A stretch of 64,000 nt of DNA, taken from the NCBI RefSeq assembly GCF_002019665.1, contig NZ_KV917375.1, positions 3,018,702 through 3,082,701 on the forward strand, given 5' to 3'. A program made the translations under genes and the position numbers. This stretch comes from Sutcliffiella halmapala (GTDB lineage: Bacteria; Bacillota; Bacilli; Bacillales; Bacillaceae_I). The notes below the pieces were generated by a model, which saw nothing but the letters and a program-made list of their open reading frames with translations, was not told the DNA's origin and did no database searches. Positions 25,902 to 33,947 of this stretch are shown here, piece after piece. The first letter of the stretch is position 1, and each line of letters starts with the position of its first letter.

Positions 25902-26825
25902 TTAGATCCCATTTTCTTCTTCTATCAACTCTAGATCATCTAATGAGATTTCTTCCGCATTATCTAGTACTTCTTGTGGGATTATTATTTCACTAACTTC
26001 GTTAAAGTTAGAAAAAGTCGATTCCATTGTTTGAACACTGACCATCTTTTCGCCTTCTAAATCCATTTCCATATCCATCATTACAACTACTTTTGTTTGG
26101 TAGAAGGTTTCTTTATTTACATGAACTTCATAGTTTAATTGATTTATTGTCATCATAGAAAGCATTTCTTGCATCATTGCTCCCATATCATCGCCTATCA
26201 TCCCACTAAACATTGAAATCATTTCATTATACTGTTCCCCTGAACCTTCAATATTTAGGACATAAACGTCGTTCTCTTCTTTCATTGTCATATCATCTGA
26301 AAAAGCTTTTAACATTTCTAATTGTTCAGCAGGATTAGTTTGTATTTCAGAAAGGGCGCTTATTTCTGCTGCAAACTCGCTTGGCATTTTAAACCATTGA
26401 GCCGCCATCCCATCAAAAAAGAAAATACCTTCAGGTGAAAAATAGGATTCCGTTTCCATGCTACCCATCAGACTATCTGCATCTTCCATCGTTGTCACTT
26501 GGTACATAACAAGGGGATTGATGGTCATATCCGTATTGGTTGTAGTAACCATGTTTAACGGATCCTCTCCCCCCATAGAAATTTCCTGATTAGCAGTCAT
26601 TTCCATGGAATAACTAGTTAATTGTGCCATGACTTCTGTTGATTTTTTTAGTACCTCGTCAGCGGTTAAAGCATGTGGCTCTGTCGATACTTCTGACTCG
26701 ACTTCATTTTCAGTACTATCAGTTTTCTTTTCATTTTCTTGAACATTCCCATTAGTTGCATTCCCACAAGCTGTTAATAGCATTACCGCAAGAAAGCCTA
26801 TAAACCACATTTTTAATCGATTCAC
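25902..26825 (-). CDS. DUF6612-like lipoprotein
   Basis: A 307-residue lipoprotein: signal FIGFLAVMLLTAC with Cys about 20, an acidic low-complexity linker, then a beta-rich domain. That domain contains TADEVLKKSTEVMAQLTSYS, FSPEGIFFFDGMAAQWFKMP and FYQTKVVVMMDMEM, resembling DUF6612 and the LolA/LppX-type fold. It is unusually rich in methionine (for example MIGDDMGAMMQEMLSMM). The start is GTG at 26825, with GAGAGGAT directly upstream, preferred over ATG 26840. It stands alone; function unknown, possibly binding hydrophobic ligands at the membrane surface. Confidence 0.78.
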   Translation of the reverse strand: MNRLKMWFIGFLAVMLLTACGNATNGNVQENEKKTDSTENEVESEVSTEPHALTADEVLKKSTEVMAQLTSYSMEMTANQEISMGGEDPLNMVTTTNTDMTINPLVMYQVTTMEDADSLMGSMETESYFSPEGIFFFDGMAAQWFKMPSEFAAEISALSEIQTNPAEQLEMLKAFSDDMTMKEENDVYVLNIEGSGEQYNEMISMFSGMIGDDMGAMMQEMLSMMTINQLNYEVHVNKETFYQTKVVVMMDMEMDLEGEKMVSVQTMESTFSNFNEVSEIIIPQEVLDNAEEISLDDLELIEEENGI

Positions 26826-27083
26826 TAAATCCTCTCCCATTCACCTTTTTCTTTTACTACTCATCTTTCATTACCCTTTTTTCAAGGTTAAAACTAACAT
26901 TTTTTTCAAGATAGTTTTTATTCCTTGAGTAGTTATAACTCATCTAGTTTCTCCGATAGTATGTTTACGCTTAGAAAAGAAAAAGGTTTCATAATCAGAC
27001 ATTTTTAGGAATATTTTACTATGTAAATCATGCAAATTGGCATAAAGAAAGATGTTCATCTTACTAACATTCAAAAAAGAACG
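26826..27083. other. Intergenic region, nothing assigned
   Basis: AT-rich spacer between the DUF6612-like lipoprotein promoter side and the nitroreductase terminator. No ORF with a binding site and no repeat copy was seen. Confidence 0.55.
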
Positions 27084-27120
27084 ACAAAAAACAGAGCTAG
27101 GAATTTCACTTAGCTCTGTT
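27084..27120 (-). terminator. Terminator of the siderophore uptake operon
   Basis: AACAGAGCTA (27090-27099) and TAGCTCTGTT (27111-27120), followed on the minus strand by TTTTTTG. It lies after the nitroreductase gene and closes the operon that begins at 33742. Confidence 0.82.
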
Positions 27121-27166
27121 CTTTATAATTTGGCTCTGTTAAACACCGCTGTACTTTAATAAACCT

Positions 27167-27745
27167 TTACTTACGAATCTCTAACTTTTCTACGATATTA
27201 CTTCGTTCTCTGGTTTTAGGTATGTCTAACGGGTAGCCAATGTGTAAAAGCCCCACTATCTTTTTGGTAGCATTTATCCCAAGTTCATCAAAGAATGATG
27301 GATCCTCAATAAAGAGCGGAGTTTTCCATACCATGCCTATCCCATGATCCCAAGCCAGCAATTGAAAGTTTTGAATAAAAGCAGAGGTTGCAGCATAGTC
27401 TTCTTGATAAACTTTCTTGTTATCCGATACATCACAAAGGACAATTAAATGTGCTGGACATTGCTGATAAATGTTTTTCATCTTATTGATTTTTTCTACT
27501 TGCTTTTCAGACGTTAGAGCCTTCATTTTTTCGCTTTCACGTACTCTTTTCAAGGCTGCTTCACTAAGCTTTTCTTTCGCCTCGTCACGAAACAGAATGA
27601 ATGACCATGGCTCACGATGCTTATGATTGGGAGCAAAGCTTGCATCCTGTAATAACTCCACCAAAAGTTTGGTTGGAATATCTTTATCAATAAAGCTGCG
27701 AATTGTCCGTCTCTCACGGATAACCTTTCTTATCAAGCTAGACAT
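27167..27745 (-). CDS. Nitroreductase-family flavoprotein
   Basis: A 192-residue FMN-dependent NAD(P)H oxidoreductase of the nitroreductase family: IRERRTIRSFIDKDIP opening (FMN phosphate site), SFAPNHKHREPWSFILF, QNFQLLAWDHGIGMVWKTP and KKIVGLLHIGYP near the end. The start is ATG behind AGGAGG. It follows the siderophore-binding protein gene by 18 nt and precedes the operon terminator. Operon context suggests a role linked to iron uptake, such as reducing the ferric siderophore or the flavin that does so. That is inference; the family has many other activities. Confidence 0.88.
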   Translation of the reverse strand: MSSLIRKVIRERRTIRSFIDKDIPTKLLVELLQDASFAPNHKHREPWSFILFRDEAKEKLSEAALKRVRESEKMKALTSEKQVEKINKMKNIYQQCPAHLIVLCDVSDNKKVYQEDYAATSAFIQNFQLLAWDHGIGMVWKTPLFIEDPSFFDELGINATKKIVGLLHIGYPLDIPKTRERSNIVEKLEIRK

Positions 27746-27763
27746 TTACATTAACCTCCTACT

Positions 27764-28738
27764 TTATTCCAAAGCCGCTTCTACTTCTTTTACCATTTCG
27801 GAAACAGAAATTAAGCCCCCACCAGAAAGATACCAATAGTTAGGATCAAGATAAACCACATTATCTTCCTTTACTGCAGTAACTTGTTTCATTAAGTCGT
27901 TATCTAATAGCTCTTTCGCTGAAGATTCTCCTTGAACAGCAGCTCCTCTATCAATTACGAAAAGGTAATCTGGATTCTTTTCCATTATATATTCAAATGA
28001 GATATTTTGTCCGTGAGTGGATACTTCAATTCCCTCATCTACTGCTGCGAATCCAAATTGATCGTGAAGGATACCAAATCGCGAACCAGGACCATACGCA
28101 CTTATGTTACCTTCATTTGCTAAAATAATAAGAGAAGTTTTATCCATTTCAGAAGCTTTTTCAGCTAAAGCTTTAATGGAAGACTCCACATTTTCAAGCT
28201 CTTCTTTTACTGTATCTTCTTTTTCAAATATTTCACCAAGTGTCATCATGTTTTCTTTATATGAATCTAAATATCTAGATGTGTCTACTCCTAAGAAAAT
28301 GGTTGGAGCAATCTTCGTTAATTCCTCATATGCATCCGATTGTCTTCCAGAGATAATAATTAAATCAGGATTTAAGGAATGAATTTTTTCAAAATCAGGT
28401 TCTTTCAAGCTGCCAACATTCTCGTATGTTGCATCCTCATATTTTGATAGATAAGGAGGGATATTCGCTTGAGGTACACCTGTTACTTCCACTGCTAATT
28501 TATCTAATGAATCAAGAATTCCAAAATCAAATACAACTACTTTTTCTGGATTCTTTGTCACAACTGTTTCACCTAATTGGTGTGTAATCGTTAGTTCTTT
28601 TGACTCTTTTACAGCAGTTCCTGTCGCTGTTTCGTTTGTTTCTTTTTTTGCATTGTTAGTAGTTGCGTTCTCAGATCCACACGCAGCTGCTACAATCGCA
28701 ATAATGAAAGTTAATAATAGGATCGATATTTTTTTCAT
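27764..28738 (-). CDS. yclQ: Siderophore-binding lipoprotein (YclQ/petrobactin type)
   Basis: A 324-residue substrate-binding lipoprotein of an iron-siderophore ABC transporter. The signal is LLLTFIIAIVAAAC. The PBP2 fold has VVVFDFGILDSLDKLAVEVTG, LNPDLIIISGRQSDAY, the two lobes joined by a long helix, and NYWYLSGGGLISVSEMVKEV near the end. It reads very much like B. subtilis YclQ, which binds petrobactin and its photoproduct. The start is ATG 28738, with GAGGTGA 5 nt upstream. It should work with the YclNOP-like permeases and ATPase at 31097-33742, from which it is separated by the group II intron and repeat. Confidence 0.85.
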   Translation of the reverse strand: MKKISILLLTFIIAIVAAACGSENATTNNAKKETNETATGTAVKESKELTITHQLGETVVTKNPEKVVVFDFGILDSLDKLAVEVTGVPQANIPPYLSKYEDATYENVGSLKEPDFEKIHSLNPDLIIISGRQSDAYEELTKIAPTIFLGVDTSRYLDSYKENMMTLGEIFEKEDTVKEELENVESSIKALAEKASEMDKTSLIILANEGNISAYGPGSRFGILHDQFGFAAVDEGIEVSTHGQNISFEYIMEKNPDYLFVIDRGAAVQGESSAKELLDNDLMKQVTAVKEDNVVYLDPNYWYLSGGGLISVSEMVKEVEAALE

Positions 28739-28870
28739 GTTTTTCACCTCATAGTTTTTTTGTTTGATGCTTTATAACTTGGAAACTTTCATGCAATTAT
28801 GGAATGTTTCCGGTATGTATCGTTATTTGTCGTGAGTCTTGCAATTTATGTTCCCTCCTTTTAGCAATTA

Positions 28871-29006
28871 GGAAGACCTAAAAATAAATAGAGTACTGTT
28901 AAACTCCCTTTCGATTTCCGCTCCTGCCACAAGATTCCCCGGGGCGCTTGTGGAGCCTCCTCGTCGCTGGCGCTCCTGTGGGGTCTCCACAAAACGCTAC
29001 TTCCCG
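28871..29006 (+). repeat. Dispersed intergenic repeat R5, 5' part of intron-interrupted copy
   Basis: The most complete copy. It reads GACCTAAAAATAAATAGAGT, ACTGTTAAACTCCC, GATTTCCGCTCCTGCC, then a GC-rich palindromic part (CCCCGGGG, GCCTCCTCGTCGCTGGCG, GGGGTCTCC) to CGCTACTTCCCG. It continues at 30934 with CAGGAGTCAAGTGCC after the intron. Joined, the two parts give CGCTACTTCCCGCAGGAGTC, a sequence type I know as recurring between genes in many Bacillus genomes. Confidence 0.8.
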
Positions 29007-30933
29007 GTCGAGTAAGCGGGAGCCACACTTTTACTGTGTTCTCCTCACTCCTCACAGATCCGTGCATGCGATACTATCGCACACGGCTCTTCTCATCACC
29101 CTTCACAAAATGTAGCTAATGTCTTTCTTCAGTTGATATATGTTTACTTTCGCCCTTGGACTCTTCAAAGGATATTTACTTAAAAATATGTTGAACTTCT
29201 CCCATGTGAATGATTTCCTTTGGCTCCTTCGGTTCATCCACTTGAACAATAGTAGTCGGATACGATACAGAAAACTCTCGACATGTTGAGTGTTATCGGT
29301 AATACAGTAGTAGTTGTAGTAGCCTGTTAAGGAACGGTTAATGCTTTTCATAATGTCCTTGATGTCCATTGTTCGATTAGCTTTGAGCCATTCCTTATGT
29401 TTCTTTAACTTGGCTGTTACTTTCTTCTTACTACTCTTCCGTTTAACCCTAAATGACCCTTTCTTACTCTCACTACAATAGTGAGTGAAGCCTAAGAAAT
29501 CGAATGTTGGTGGTTTTCCTTGTCCATTCCGCTTACTATCTTTATCTGCATAACGACCAAAGGAAATGATTTTCGTTTTATCTTCTGCAATTTCAAGATG
29601 GAACTTTTGTAAACGCATGATAAGGGCAGAGTAAAAGGCATCTGCATCGCTTTTGTACTGAAAGCAGCACACAAAGTCGTCCGCATAACGGACCATGTAA
29701 GCTTGACCATTACACTGTTTACGAACCACTTTTTCGAACCATAAGTCTAGGACATAATGTAGATATACGTTCGCTAAAATTGGTGAAATGATACCCCCTT
29801 GGGGAGTTCCTTTATCCGTATCGAAATATTTACCTTCTTCCATGTACCCACCTTTTAGAAACCTAGCGATAATTCCTAAGAAGTTTGGGTCATTGATACG
29901 TTGTTTCAAGAATTTCATCATCCACTCGTGATTAACGTTGTCAAAGAATCCTTTAATATCAACATCCACTATATAGTTGGTGGGGCGTTCTTCAATATAC
30001 ACATTCAGAATCTTTAATGCATCGTGGCAGTTTCTACCTGGTCGAAATCCAAAGGAACTGTCCAGGAACTCATGCTCAAATATGGCTTTGAGAATTTTCC
30101 CAATGGCTTGTTGAACGATTTTATCCTCGTGGTCTGGGATACCCAGTGGTCTTTTCATCTTCGTTCCAGGTTTATCGATGTATGTTCGTTTTACTGGGAT
30201 AGGACGATAAGCCTTCTTCTTTAATTTCCCCACTAGTCTTTTGGTGTTCTCATCCAGATTTGTGTCATATTCCGCCTTTGTCATGCCAGTTATGCCTGTT
30301 GCCTTCTTGCTTGGCAACTCTCGGTGACATTGTTTAAGATTCTCTTCATTAAGTAAATGAGCCAACGAAGTGAAAACTATATCTTGATTCGATTTCGCTA
30401 ATTCTGTTATCCTTGCTAGTTTTGTTTCCACTTCTCTCTCTACCTCCGTGTGTAGTAAGTGTGTCTCTTTCAAGGTCGATGACGAGTAATGGCCTTTCCT
30501 ATCATTATTTTAATAGGTACTATGCCACTATCCGACTTCCTTTAAGCGTTTGACAGCCCTCACTTTGTTATCGCTTGTTCGTCATTACTCTCCGATATGA
30601 AGGAGAGACTTAAAGGACCTCCCGAGTTGCCGTAATATATCAATGTGAAACGTGCCACGGTCATCGACTCCGAGGAAGTTGTCATTCTCTCACCATTACG
30701 AGAATAACAATGTTGCCTTCTGCACTCCCGAACACATCGGCCTTCCTAACTTGGCACTGATTTCGGAGCTCAATCCCTTCAACCTTTATTCGGTTTACGG
30801 CCCATTCCCTAACTGTCTACGCTTAAAGATATAGTGTTACCACATATCCTCCAAGACTCGCTACGAGTGAATGGTTAGTTCTTTCTCGACGGGAATCCCA
30901 CCCGTTATATATTACGACCTTGCTCGGTCGCTC
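29007..30933 (-). mobile_element. Group II intron with maturase ORF, 1927 nt
   Basis: A complete group II intron on the minus strand. The 5' end at 30933 reads GAGCGACCGAGCAAGGTCG (consensus GUGYG, here with A for U at position 2). Next comes the typical GGGTGGGATTCCC domain I segment. The reverse transcriptase lies in domain IV. Domain V is 34 nt at 29056-29089, beginning GAGCCGTG and closed by CACGGATCT. Domain VI is at 29008-29050, ending TTACTCGAC. Removing 29007-30933 restores an uninterrupted copy of the dispersed repeat, which fixes both boundaries. It is inserted between the ATPase and binding-protein genes of the siderophore operon, in the same orientation. I cannot decide its structural class by eye. 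Confidence 0.9.
29103..30473 (-). CDS. ltrA: Group II intron reverse transcriptase/maturase
   Basis: A 456-residue intron-encoded protein. Reverse transcriptase motifs are KRPLGIPDHEDKIVQQA, FGFRPGRNCHDAL, VDVDIKGFFDNVNHEWM, GTPQGGIISPILANVYL, MVRYADDFVCCF with the catalytic YADD, and FDFLGFTHYC. The C-terminal part (INRSLTGYYNYYC and after) is the maturase X domain. There is no HNH endonuclease domain, so mobility would rely on target DNA already opened, such as at replication forks. The start is TTG at 30473, without a clear binding site; internal ATGs such as M64 would cut into the family-conserved N-terminus. No frameshift or stop interrupts it, so it may be active. Confidence 0.93.
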   Translation of the reverse strand: MKETHLLHTEVEREVETKLARITELAKSNQDIVFTSLAHLLNEENLKQCHRELPSKKATGITGMTKAEYDTNLDENTKRLVGKLKKKAYRPIPVKRTYIDKPGTKMKRPLGIPDHEDKIVQQAIGKILKAIFEHEFLDSSFGFRPGRNCHDALKILNVYIEERPTNYIVDVDIKGFFDNVNHEWMMKFLKQRINDPNFLGIIARFLKGGYMEEGKYFDTDKGTPQGGIISPILANVYLHYVLDLWFEKVVRKQCNGQAYMVRYADDFVCCFQYKSDADAFYSALIMRLQKFHLEIAEDKTKIISFGRYADKDSKRNGQGKPPTFDFLGFTHYCSESKKGSFRVKRKSSKKKVTAKLKKHKEWLKANRTMDIKDIMKSINRSLTGYYNYYCITDNTQHVESFLYRIRLLLFKWMNRRSQRKSFTWEKFNIFLSKYPLKSPRAKVNIYQLKKDISYIL

Positions 30934-30985
30934 CAGGAGTCAAGTGCCATCCGCTCCAATCTACAGGGAGGACGGGGATACTTGA
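30934..30985 (+). repeat. Dispersed repeat R5, 3' part after the intron
   Basis: Begins CAGGAGTCAAGTGCCATCCG and continues CTCCAATCTACAGGGAG. It completes the repeat started at 28871. A further weak copy start (GCCTACCTTGAAAATAG) is visible at 31034-31055. Confidence 0.75.
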
Positions 30986-31096
30986 CTTTCCCCATTTTCA
31001 TCATCAATGGAGCAATATTTTAATAAGTTTGAGTGCCTACCTTGAAAATAGTTTGAAGTGAACGTTTTACACTGAAAGAAATCTATCACAAAGCCA

Positions 31097-31855
31097 TCAG
31101 CTAAAGTAGATACAGATGTTGTTGCCATTAATGTTTTCTATTTGAATGTCGAGGTCATAGATTTCTTTTAGCACTGCTTCATCTACGATATCCTTTGTTG
31201 GACCTTCTTTTACTAGTTTTCCGTTTTTTAAAGCAACGATATAATCCGAATAGCAAGAGGCAAAGTTGATATCATGGATTACTATAATTACCGTCTTGCC
31301 TAATTCATCAACTAATCGCCTTAATACTTTCATAATTTGCACTGAATGCTTCATATCTAGATTATTAAGCGGTTCGTCTAGCAAAATATACTCCGTGTTT
31401 TGGGCAATTACCATCGCAATAAAAGCACGTTGCTGTTGTCCACCGCTAAGCTGATCTAAAAATTTATGCTGCATATCTTCTAAATCCATATAAGCAATTG
31501 CTTCATCAACAAATTCCCAGTCGGATTTAGAAAGGTTTCCTTGTGAATAAGGGAATCTACCGAAGCTAACTAACTCCCTAATAGTTAACCTAATTGGTAG
31601 ATGATTAGCCTGCTTCAAAATGGAGATTTTTTTGGCTAAATCATTACTTTTGGCCTTTGTAACATCTTGACCATCGATTTTCACTTCTCCACTATCCATC
31701 GCAGTTAATCTACTGATCATGGAAAGTAACGTGCTTTTTCCAGCTCCATTTGGACCAATGAATGAGGTGATTTTTCCTTTTTGTATGGTAGTGGAGACAT
31801 GATCGACCACCAATTTCCCTCCATATTTTTTTGAAATGTTTTTTACTTCGACCAT
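31097..31855 (-). CDS. yclP: Iron-siderophore ABC transporter ATPase (YclP type)
   Basis: A 252-residue ATP-binding subunit. Walker A is GPNGAGKSTL, the Q loop is near ILKQANHLP, the signature is LSGGQQQRAFIAMVIA, Walker B with catalytic Glu is YILLDEPLNNLD, and the H loop is VIIVIHDINFA. The preference for siderophore importers comes from the overlap with the permease gene (13 nt) and the resemblance to B. subtilis YclP. GGGAGAG precedes the ATG. It energises import through the two permeases. The binding-protein gene that would normally follow is displaced by 2.3 kb of repeat and intron. Confidence 0.92.
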   Translation of the reverse strand: MVEVKNISKKYGGKLVVDHVSTTIQKGKITSFIGPNGAGKSTLLSMISRLTAMDSGEVKIDGQDVTKAKSNDLAKKISILKQANHLPIRLTIRELVSFGRFPYSQGNLSKSDWEFVDEAIAYMDLEDMQHKFLDQLSGGQQQRAFIAMVIAQNTEYILLDEPLNNLDMKHSVQIMKVLRRLVDELGKTVIIVIHDINFASCYSDYIVALKNGKLVKEGPTKDIVDEAVLKEIYDLDIQIENINGNNICIYFS

Positions 31856-32799
31856 GATTTACTCTCCCTTAAAAGTAGATAAATAAAGTAAACGCCACCA
31901 ATGAAGTTAATAATGACACTTAGTGTCGTCGAAAAGGTAAACACTCGTTCTACAATGAATTGTCCTCCGACTAATGCAATGACACTGATGAAAATTGATG
32001 CTAGTAAAATGTACTTATGTTGATAGGTTTTCATAAACTCATAGGTAATGTTAGCTACAAGTAGTCCTAAAAAGGTGATTGGTCCTACTAGTGCCGTTGA
32101 TATCGATACTAGTATCGCCATTACGATTAACAGTCTTTGAACAACGTGATTATATGGAACACCTAAATTAATGGCATGTTCTTTTCCTAAAAAAAGAACA
32201 TCTAGGAACTTTAAAAACCTTGAAACGTAAACAGCGATTCCTATTAACAATACGATCGTGAGCATTAATAGATCGGTGTTCACATTGTTAAAGCTCGCAA
32301 ACATTCGATCTTGTACCATCATAAATTCATTTGGATCAATCAAAACCTGCATAAATGTTGATAGACTACCAAACAAAGTTCCAAATACAATTCCAACTAA
32401 CAAAAGAAAGTAAATATTACGACCTTCACCCTTAAATAAGAAACGGTACAATACAACTGCGAACATGACCATCAATAACACAGACAACATGAAGTTCAAA
32501 TTCTTGTTCAATGCAATAAAACTAGTAGAACCAAATGCGAAAATTAAAAAGGTTTGGATTAACATATAAAGAGAATCTAATCCGATAATACTCGGTGTTA
32601 ATATTCTATTACTCGTTATGGTTTGAAAGATTACAGTAGAGAACGCAATGGCCGCACCTGTTAAGACAATAGCCAATACTTTATATGTCCGTCTTGGTAG
32701 TACATAATCCCAATTAGTTCCGATATCGTAGAATAAAAATAAGGCTATTGCCATAAGTGATATACAGGCTAAGATGAAAATTTTAAGCGTTGGCTTCAT
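31843..32799 (-). CDS. yclO: Iron-siderophore ABC permease 2 (YclO type)
   Basis: A 318-residue FecCD-family permease with about nine to ten membrane helices, including GAAIAFSTVIFQTITSNRI, VGIVFGTLFGSLSTFMQ and GPITFLGLLVANITYEF (the coupling region to the ATPase). The long frame begins at 32838; ATG 32799 has GGAGAAGG 4-8 nt upstream and is the likely start, inside the last codons of the first permease gene. The gene overlaps the ATPase gene by 13 nt. It pairs with the YclN-like permease as a heterodimer. Confidence 0.9.
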   Translation of the reverse strand: MKPTLKIFILACISLMAIALFLFYDIGTNWDYVLPRRTYKVLAIVLTGAAIAFSTVIFQTITSNRILTPSIIGLDSLYMLIQTFLIFAFGSTSFIALNKNLNFMLSVLLMVMFAVVLYRFLFKGEGRNIYFLLLVGIVFGTLFGSLSTFMQVLIDPNEFMMVQDRMFASFNNVNTDLLMLTIVLLIGIAVYVSRFLKFLDVLFLGKEHAINLGVPYNHVVQRLLIVMAILVSISTALVGPITFLGLLVANITYEFMKTYQHKYILLASIFISVIALVGGQFIVERVFTFSTTLSVIINFIGGVYFIYLLLRESKSWSK

Positions 32800-33742
32800 A
32801 TGACCTTCTCCTAAATAGTAAGTAAAGGAATACCGCACTTCCTATGACACCCACCGTTAATCCGATCGGTATTTCGTAAGGGTAAATGATTATCCGACCG
32901 AGAATGTCACAAACTAGCACGAAAATCGCTCCAAGTAATGCTGTATGTGAGAGGTTCTTTTTCAAATGATCCCCTTGGTAGATGCTGACGATATTCGGGA
33001 TAATTAATCCTAAAAAAGGAATCATTCCCACCGTTAGAATGACAATAGACGTAACCGCGGCGACAATAACTAATCCCAAGTTAACAATTTGTTTATAAGG
33101 AAGACCTAAATTAATAGAAAACTCTTCACCCATTCCTGCAACCGTAAATTTATTCGCAAAAAGGTAAGTAATAATAACCAATGGAATGCTTATGTATAAA
33201 AGTTCATATCGCCCTTTAATAATCAAAGAGAAATTCCCCTGTAACCAGGATGACATATTTTGGATAAGGTCATATTTGAAAGCAAAAAAGGTAGTAATAG
33301 AACCTATAATACTTCCAAACATTAATCCTACTAACGGAATAAAAATTGTATCTTTGAACTTTATTCTTTCTAAAATTTTCATAAAAATAAAAGTTCCCAT
33401 TAGTGCAAATAGAAAGGCAACCGTCATTTTCAGAATTGGACTTGCCGAGGCAAAAAGTATTAAAGAAACTAATACTCCTAATCTTGCAGAATCCATCGTT
33501 CCTGCAGTAGTCGGTGAAACAAATTTGTTCCGAGTAAGCTGTTGCATAATGAGGCCACAGATACTCATGCTAACCCCAGCAATAATGATACTTACTAATC
33601 TTGGAATTCTGCTTAATAACAGAACCTGAACCTGCTCACTTTTTAAATTAAATAAATCTAGCGGAGTGATTCCCTTTACACCTATAAAGAGAGAAGCAAA
33701 CGCTAAAAGTAGGAGTGCACCTACTAAATATCTTCTTTTCAT
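32783..33742 (-). CDS. yclN: Iron-siderophore ABC permease 1 (YclN type)
   Basis: A 319-residue FecCD-family permease, first gene of the uptake operon. It contains IPRLVSIIIAGVSMSICGLI and QQLTRNKFVSPTTAGTMDSA (family-typical first transmembrane region), LVGLMFGSIIGSITTFF and VGMIPFLGLIIPNIVSIYQ (ATPase-coupling loop). It has about nine helices and a basic C-terminus. Two Fur-box matches and a SigA-like promoter lie in its upstream region. It overlaps the second permease gene by 17 nt. Confidence 0.9.
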   Translation of the reverse strand: MKRRYLVGALLLLAFASLFIGVKGITPLDLFNLKSEQVQVLLLSRIPRLVSIIIAGVSMSICGLIMQQLTRNKFVSPTTAGTMDSARLGVLVSLILFASASPILKMTVAFLFALMGTFIFMKILERIKFKDTIFIPLVGLMFGSIIGSITTFFAFKYDLIQNMSSWLQGNFSLIIKGRYELLYISIPLVIITYLFANKFTVAGMGEEFSINLGLPYKQIVNLGLVIVAAVTSIVILTVGMIPFLGLIIPNIVSIYQGDHLKKNLSHTALLGAIFVLVCDILGRIIIYPYEIPIGLTVGVIGSAVFLYLLFRRRSYEANA

Positions 33743-33789
33743 ATCCCCTTACATTCCTAACTTTATTATTTTGATAAATCGGGTTTATT

Positions 33790-33808
33790 GAAATGGATAA
33801 TCATTCTC
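33790..33808 (-). promoter_or_regulatory. Second Fur-box match in the operon leader
   Basis: On the minus strand GAGAATGATTATCCATTTC matches GATAATGATTATCATTATC at 15 of 19 positions. It lies between the promoter and the permease start. Confidence 0.6.
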
Positions 33809-33846
33809 AATAGAGTTTAAAAAAATAAAACTTACTCTCTTTTATT

Positions 33847-33876
33847 ATGATAATGATTATCGTTATCATTTGTCAA
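33847..33876 (-). promoter_or_regulatory. SigA-like promoter of the siderophore operon
   Basis: TTGACA (33876-33871), 18-nt spacer, TATCAT (33852-33847) on the minus strand. The spacer is almost entirely covered by the Fur box, as expected for iron repression. Confidence 0.7.
33849..33867. promoter_or_regulatory. Fur box (near-perfect)
   Basis: GATAATGATTATCGTTATC differs at one position from the classical 19-bp Fur box GATAATGATTATCATTATC. It lies between the -35 and -10 elements of the siderophore operon. Confidence 0.9.
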
Positions 33877-33891
33877 TAGGTTTCACAAAAA

Positions 33892-33909
33892 TACTTGTTT
33901 AAACAACTA
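33892..33909. promoter_or_regulatory. MarR-type operator candidate 2
   Basis: TACTTGTTTAAACAACTA, aligned base for base with the palindrome at 34437 (TACTTGTTTATGCAAGTA). It lies about 16 nt upstream of the siderophore operon -35 element. Confidence 0.5.
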
Positions 33910-33925
33910 ATTAGTTGCTAAAATT

Positions 33926-33943
33926 GACTTGCTTAAACAGTTA
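33926..33943. promoter_or_regulatory. MarR-type operator candidate 3
   Basis: GACTTGCTTAAACAGTTA, third member of the same 18-nt family, between the MarR stop codon and candidate 2. Spacing between the starts of candidates 2 and 3 is 34 bp, about three helical turns. Confidence 0.45.
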
Positions 33944-33947
33944 TTTT

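Noticed and set aside
30652-30834. 60-codon plus-strand ORF inside the group II intron
   Set aside because: It lies in the intron's structured RNA part on the opposite strand; the sequence is explained by domains I-III.
33186-33629. 147-codon plus-strand ORF opposite the first permease gene
   Set aside because: It is antisense to an intact FecCD permease and has no ribosome binding site.
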